Part shown: positions 4,953 through 7,327 of the stretch, piece after piece | Layout of the letters: each line of letters starts with the position of its first letter | How positions within the stretch are numbered: the first letter of the stretch is position 1 | NCBI GenBank assembly: GCA_003221375.1 | Contig: QHRI01000024.1 | Location: 1-7,327, forward strand | DNA length: 7,327 nt | From: Verrucomicrobiota bacterium | GTDB taxonomy: Bacteria > Verrucomicrobiota > Verrucomicrobiia > Chthoniobacterales > UBA10450 | Direction of reading: 5' to 3' | Program-made: the position numbers and the translations under genes | The notes under the pieces: model-generated | What the model saw: only the letters and a program-made list of their open reading frames with translations | Told to the model about the DNA's origin: nothing | Database searches by the model: none

Positions 4953-5498
4953 GTGAATATTCGCGGAATGACACCGGAAGAACGTACCTGCCTTGAATCA
5001 ATCGACACGATTTTACAGTCTGAGAATGTTCGCCAACAAATTCACCCGATTGTCGAACGGGTCCATAAGGACTTGGCCGGGAAGAAAGCGGCCTTGATGA
5101 CGTGGGAGCCGATTCCGTTGACCGTTTTCGGTCGCGCTTTACCGCGGGAGATCCGATCCGCATGGGTATTCGTCCTACGCGCCGGCGCAGATACTGGCGC
5201 AGAACGACATCCGAACAGTCATCAGCGGATGATGACCTTCGAAGGCAGCGGCGATATGCAAACAGAAGAGCGGGGCCGATGGCAATCGAATATCTTGGTC
5301 AGCAATCGCGAGGCGCCGCTGGAGCAGCGCTGGATTTCTATTCCGCAAAATGCTTGGCATCGTCCCGTGGTCGGCACAGAAGCTGATTGGACGGTGGTTT
5401 CGTTTCACACTGTGCCCGCCGAGGAACTCATTGAAGAAAAGCAGGACGACAGCGGTCAAGATGGAACGAAGCAGACCAGGTATATGGATCGGAAGTAG
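4953..5498 (+). CDS. Cupin-fold protein of unknown substrate
   Basis: This cytoplasmic protein is up to 181 residues long, with a helical N-terminus (about 7-50) and a single cupin-like beta-barrel. The first cupin motif is seen as GADTGAERHPNSHQRMMTFEGSG (78-100), split here as H85, H90 and E97, with a spacing looser than the usual HxH. The second is RWISIPQNAWHRPVV (126-140) with H136. These residues could bind one metal ion. The end is hydrophilic (EEKQDDSGQDGTKQ). GTG 4953 is the earliest start after an in-frame TGA at 4947; ATG 4968 is an equally possible start, giving 176 residues. Neither has a Shine-Dalgarno. It is divergent from the SET gene and seven bases upstream of a small secreted-protein gene, so these two probably form an operon. 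Enzyme, sensor or storage roles cannot be distinguished. Confidence 0.8.
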   Translation: MNIRGMTPEERTCLESIDTILQSENVRQQIHPIVERVHKDLAGKKAALMTWEPIPLTVFGRALPREIRSAWVFVLRAGADTGAERHPNSHQRMMTFEGSGDMQTEERGRWQSNILVSNREAPLEQRWISIPQNAWHRPVVGTEADWTVVSFHTVPAEELIEEKQDDSGQDGTKQTRYMDRK

Positions 5499-5505
5499 AA
5501 AGGAT

Positions 5506-5937
5506 ATGAAGCGATTTTCTATTGTTGCGCTGACACTTGTCACTGTTTTGAGCTCGGTCCGGGCAAACCTGGGCGATGCTTCCGACAGAATTGACGATTT
5601 ATATGGCAACCTGGTCCAGCGCCGGTTGCGCGATGACGGAACTGTGAGCGTCCTCTATCATAAGGGCCAATATCTTTGCCTTGTGATCTTCGCCAGCGAC
5701 CGAAGCATTTCGGAAAGCTATTCTCACATGAAGGGCACGGATCTGTCCGAAAAAGAGATCGCAAAATTCCTGAAACTAAATGCCGCAGGCGGAACATGGA
5801 TTCCTGCCAACACATCGAAAGAACGGCGCTTCAAAAGAAGTGACAACAGAGCTGAGGCGACGTACGGCATTGCGAGCGGACGTCGGGCACTAACGGTGCG
5901 AGAACTTGGTGGTAAAGACCCGCAGGGCGATTTGTGA
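5506..5937 (+). CDS. Small secreted protein of unknown function
   Basis: This 143-residue protein has a typical Sec signal peptide: basic MKR, hydrophobic core FSIVALTLVTVLSS, and a likely cleavage after VRA at residue 20. The mature part begins NLGDASDRIDDLYGNLVQRR. It contains a mixed region with VSVLYHKGQYLCLVIFASD (about 48-66), then a helical SEKEIAKFLKLNAAGGTWIP (81-100), and a basic tail. The frame is open farther upstream (to 5350), but that part overlaps the cupin gene in another frame and is not protein-like. ATG 5506 is chosen because the signal peptide starts there and GGAAG at 5491-5495 and AAGGA at 5500-5504 precede it. It follows the cupin stop by seven bases. I recognise no family; one cysteine argues against disulfide-stabilised folding. 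Confidence 0.78.
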   Translation: MKRFSIVALTLVTVLSSVRANLGDASDRIDDLYGNLVQRRLRDDGTVSVLYHKGQYLCLVIFASDRSISESYSHMKGTDLSEKEIAKFLKLNAAGGTWIPANTSKERRFKRSDNRAEATYGIASGRRALTVRELGGKDPQGDL

Positions 5938-5975
5938 TTTGCCGCCGCCGGACGCGCGCGAAAAGATCGCCTCCC

Positions 5976-6566
5976 TTAGGAGACCGTCCGGAGCGAGGTC
6001 TTACGCAGCACCAATGCGGCAACAATGCCTATACAGAGAAAGCCGACAATCTGGATGAGCATATAACTGCAGATATAGACCGTGGGAAAGCCGTACCAAT
6101 TCCAGTAGGAAACGTTGGTTGCAATCGCAGCCAGGATCCCCGCTGCTAAAACGAAGCCGACTCGGCCGGCGAAACTTTCGATGCGCGTTTGTGCGAGCAG
6201 AAACACCACGAGAATCGCTTCGAGTAATTGAGTGACGAATTCGATTCCGAGCGCTTTGCCAAATGTGAAGGGACGGCCGGGCGCATGATACATGAGAATA
6301 CCAGAAGGATTCGCTGCGATCTTTTCATCCATGTGTTTCATCGCTTCACTCTTTTCCTGTCGGCTTGCGTTCTTGCCGACGCCCATTCCAGGAAAAATGT
6401 AGAGACCGGTCTGGTCGGCGATGTTGCTTTGCATCGTACTGAGGACAGCTGATTCGTTTGGAATTTCGGTGACGCCAGCCTCGCCCAGAGGCAACGCCAT
6501 GTGCGCGATTGCTGTCCAGATGAACATGGCAACTGCGCCGAGAATACCCGCGAGAAGAATTTTCAT
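5976..6566 (-). CDS. Four-helix integral membrane protein, unknown function
   Basis: This 196-residue inner-membrane protein has predicted helices at about 3-24, 107-126, 132-153 and 166-187. A loop of about 80 residues between helices 1 and 2 contains GLYIFPGM (54-61) and GILMYHAPGRPF (89-100). By the positive-inside rule the loop is probably periplasmic. The start MKILLAGILGAVAMFIWTAI and the LPLGEAGV segment (25-32) resemble conserved hypothetical membrane proteins I have seen in Proteobacteria and Verrucomicrobiota, but I cannot name a Pfam family with certainty. ATG 6566 has no clear Shine-Dalgarno. It converges on the small secreted-protein gene with 38 bases between stops. No catalytic motif is visible; a structural or transport-related role cannot be inferred. 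Confidence 0.83.
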   Translation of the reverse strand: MKILLAGILGAVAMFIWTAIAHMALPLGEAGVTEIPNESAVLSTMQSNIADQTGLYIFPGMGVGKNASRQEKSEAMKHMDEKIAANPSGILMYHAPGRPFTFGKALGIEFVTQLLEAILVVFLLAQTRIESFAGRVGFVLAAGILAAIATNVSYWNWYGFPTVYICSYMLIQIVGFLCIGIVAALVLRKTSLRTVS

Positions 6567-6642
6567 GAGCGGAATGGTGAAGCGACGGAGAGCAATTTAG
6601 AAGAAAAAATTAGCGCGTCTTACATGAGAGCCATAACGGGAA

Positions 6643-6662
6643 ACATTACAAAAGTTTAATGT
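6643..6662. promoter_or_regulatory. Inverted repeat and possible promoter upstream of the propeller-protein gene
   Basis: ACATTA-CAAAAGTT-TAATGT is a perfect 6-bp inverted repeat with an 8-base spacer, suited to a dimeric regulator. Nine bases later TTGACC (6671-6676) matches a -35 box, but no good -10 follows at 16-18 bases. GTCTT (6668-6672) also pairs with AAGAC (6691-6695). The site lies in the 204-base gap between the divergent membrane-protein and propeller-protein genes, so it could serve either. Confidence 0.35.
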
Positions 6663-6770
6663 AAAAAGTCTTGACCTCTTTTTCGCCATTAAGACAAGCT
6701 AAGTTTCCTTGCACCGCGAAGTTACTCGATCCTCCGCTCCGAGTTGCCGGAACTTCAGCTCAAAAAATAT

Positions 6771-7327
6771 ATGAAAACTCCACGTTGGTTCACTAGTAAC
6801 CGTTTTGTCTCGCACCTGCGCATGGCAAGTGTTGTAACCCTAATGTCCGCAGCGGCCGCAATGGCGTTCGTCGCGGTGAAACCGTCCGGCCCACAATGGG
6901 TGAAATCAGATAACAAAGACCCGATCAATAAATTCAGCCAAAATCGCGGTCAATTCTTTCGAAACAAACTGGCGTTACCTGGCGCCGAAAGAGAGGGCGG
7001 CCCAACGGCGGCGGCTGAACAAGCTTACGCGAATCGCGCCTATCCCGCAGCGTACGTCCCGGTTGCTGCAACGCTGAACGCGCGAGCGGCGTTCCGCAGG
7101 GCCCAAGCGCGTGGGAATATGAATATCGGCGGCTGGAATCTGATTGGACCCAGCACAACAAATTTCCCTGATGTCCTAACCTTCAGCGGAGCTCCTTACA
7201 TAGACTCCGGTCGAATAACGGCGCTCGCGATCGATCCGAGCTGTAATAATACCACCTGCCGGGTGTGGGCCGCAGCGGCAGGCGGCGGCGTATGGCGCAC
7301 TGATAATGCGCTTTCCACTTGCGGACC
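6771..7327 (+). CDS. Large secreted BNR/sortilin-like beta-propeller protein, 3' truncated
   Basis: 185 codons are visible, and the frame is open to the window end. The N-terminus has a basic stretch (KTPRWFTSNRFVSHLR) followed by a hydrophobic segment (about 18-36, ASVVTLMSAAAAMAFVAV), a signal peptide or anchor. Residues 40-115 are Ala/Arg-rich and low in recognisable structure, resembling a propeptide linker. From about 119 the sequence GGWNLIGPS, SGRITALAIDPS and VWAAAAGGGVWRTDNA matches the first blade of VPS10/BNR-type propellers of extracellular proteins, sometimes annotated as exo-sialidase- or glycosyl-hydrolase-like. Cysteine pair C158/C163 may form a disulfide. The ATG at 6771 has an A-rich AAAAAATAT leader without Shine-Dalgarno. 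Such proteins are often 800 residues or more. Substrate and activity cannot be judged from this fragment. Confidence 0.8.
   Translation, partial: MKTPRWFTSNRFVSHLRMASVVTLMSAAAAMAFVAVKPSGPQWVKSDNKDPINKFSQNRGQFFRNKLALPGAEREGGPTAAAEQAYANRAYPAAYVPVAATLNARAAFRRAQARGNMNIGGWNLIGPSTTNFPDVLTFSGAPYIDSGRITALAIDPSCNNTTCRVWAAAAGGGVWRTDNALSTCG

Noticed and set aside
5175..5609. Minus-strand frame opposite the cupin and secreted-protein genes
   Set aside because: It is antisense to the cupin motifs and the signal peptide and shows no recognisable domain.
1..7327. Possible novel defence or mobile island
   Set aside because: No integrase, transposase, toxin-antitoxin pair, nuclease-helicase cluster, att-like repeats or CRISPR array is visible; genes are housekeeping-like singles in alternating orientation.

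Overview
The window looks like chromosomal DNA of a free-living, probably soil, bacterium. GC content is moderate and coding density high. The gene mix is a non-homologous end-joining LigD polymerase domain, DUF72, a THEP1 NTPase, a ferritin-like protein, an OxyR-type regulator, a bacterial SET methyltransferase, and several secreted or membrane proteins. Several starts lack a Shine-Dalgarno sequence. This combination suggests Verrucomicrobiota (for example the Chthoniobacterales) or a neighbouring phylum. That assignment is inference from gene content; there is no rRNA or marker gene. I see no transposase, integrase, tRNA, CRISPR array or phage gene.

Layout, left to right. (1) 2-727 (+) is the C-terminal polymerase domain of LigD, cut by the window edge. 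It is followed 59 bases later by a DUF72 gene (787-1515, +). (2) A THEP1-type NTPase (1420-2094, -) converges on DUF72 and overlaps its 3' end. Its last ~60 codons are non-family sequence that crosses a short repeat-like element. (3) A ferritin-like di-iron protein (2210-2695, +) with a near-perfect ribosome binding site is divergent from the NTPase. (4) After a 313-base gap comes an OxyR-like LysR regulator (3009-3926, +) that keeps the peroxidatic cysteine but not the usual resolving one. (5) A 57-residue single-pass membrane protein (3932-4105, -) converges on it. (6) A 322-base non-coding stretch ends in three adjacent hairpins. (7) A SET-domain lysine methyltransferase with post-SET cysteines (4428-4886, -) is divergent from a cupin protein (4953-5498, +). 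(8) The cupin gene is followed 7 bases later by a small secreted protein (5506-5937, +). (9) A four-helix membrane protein of unknown role (5976-6566, -) converges on that pair. (10) A large secreted protein with a BNR/sortilin-like propeller start (6771 onward, +) runs off the right edge.

How the genes may work together: LigD and DUF72 form a likely co-directional DNA-repair unit. The ferritin-like protein and the OxyR-like regulator both point to iron and peroxide handling, but they are separated by 313 bases and may be independent transcripts. The cupin and the small secreted protein look like one operon. The rest are single genes in alternating orientation. No obvious multi-gene novel system is visible. 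The most interesting items are the OxyR variant without the resolving cysteine, the overlooked 57-residue membrane protein, the bacterial SET enzyme, and the repeat-associated tail of the NTPase.
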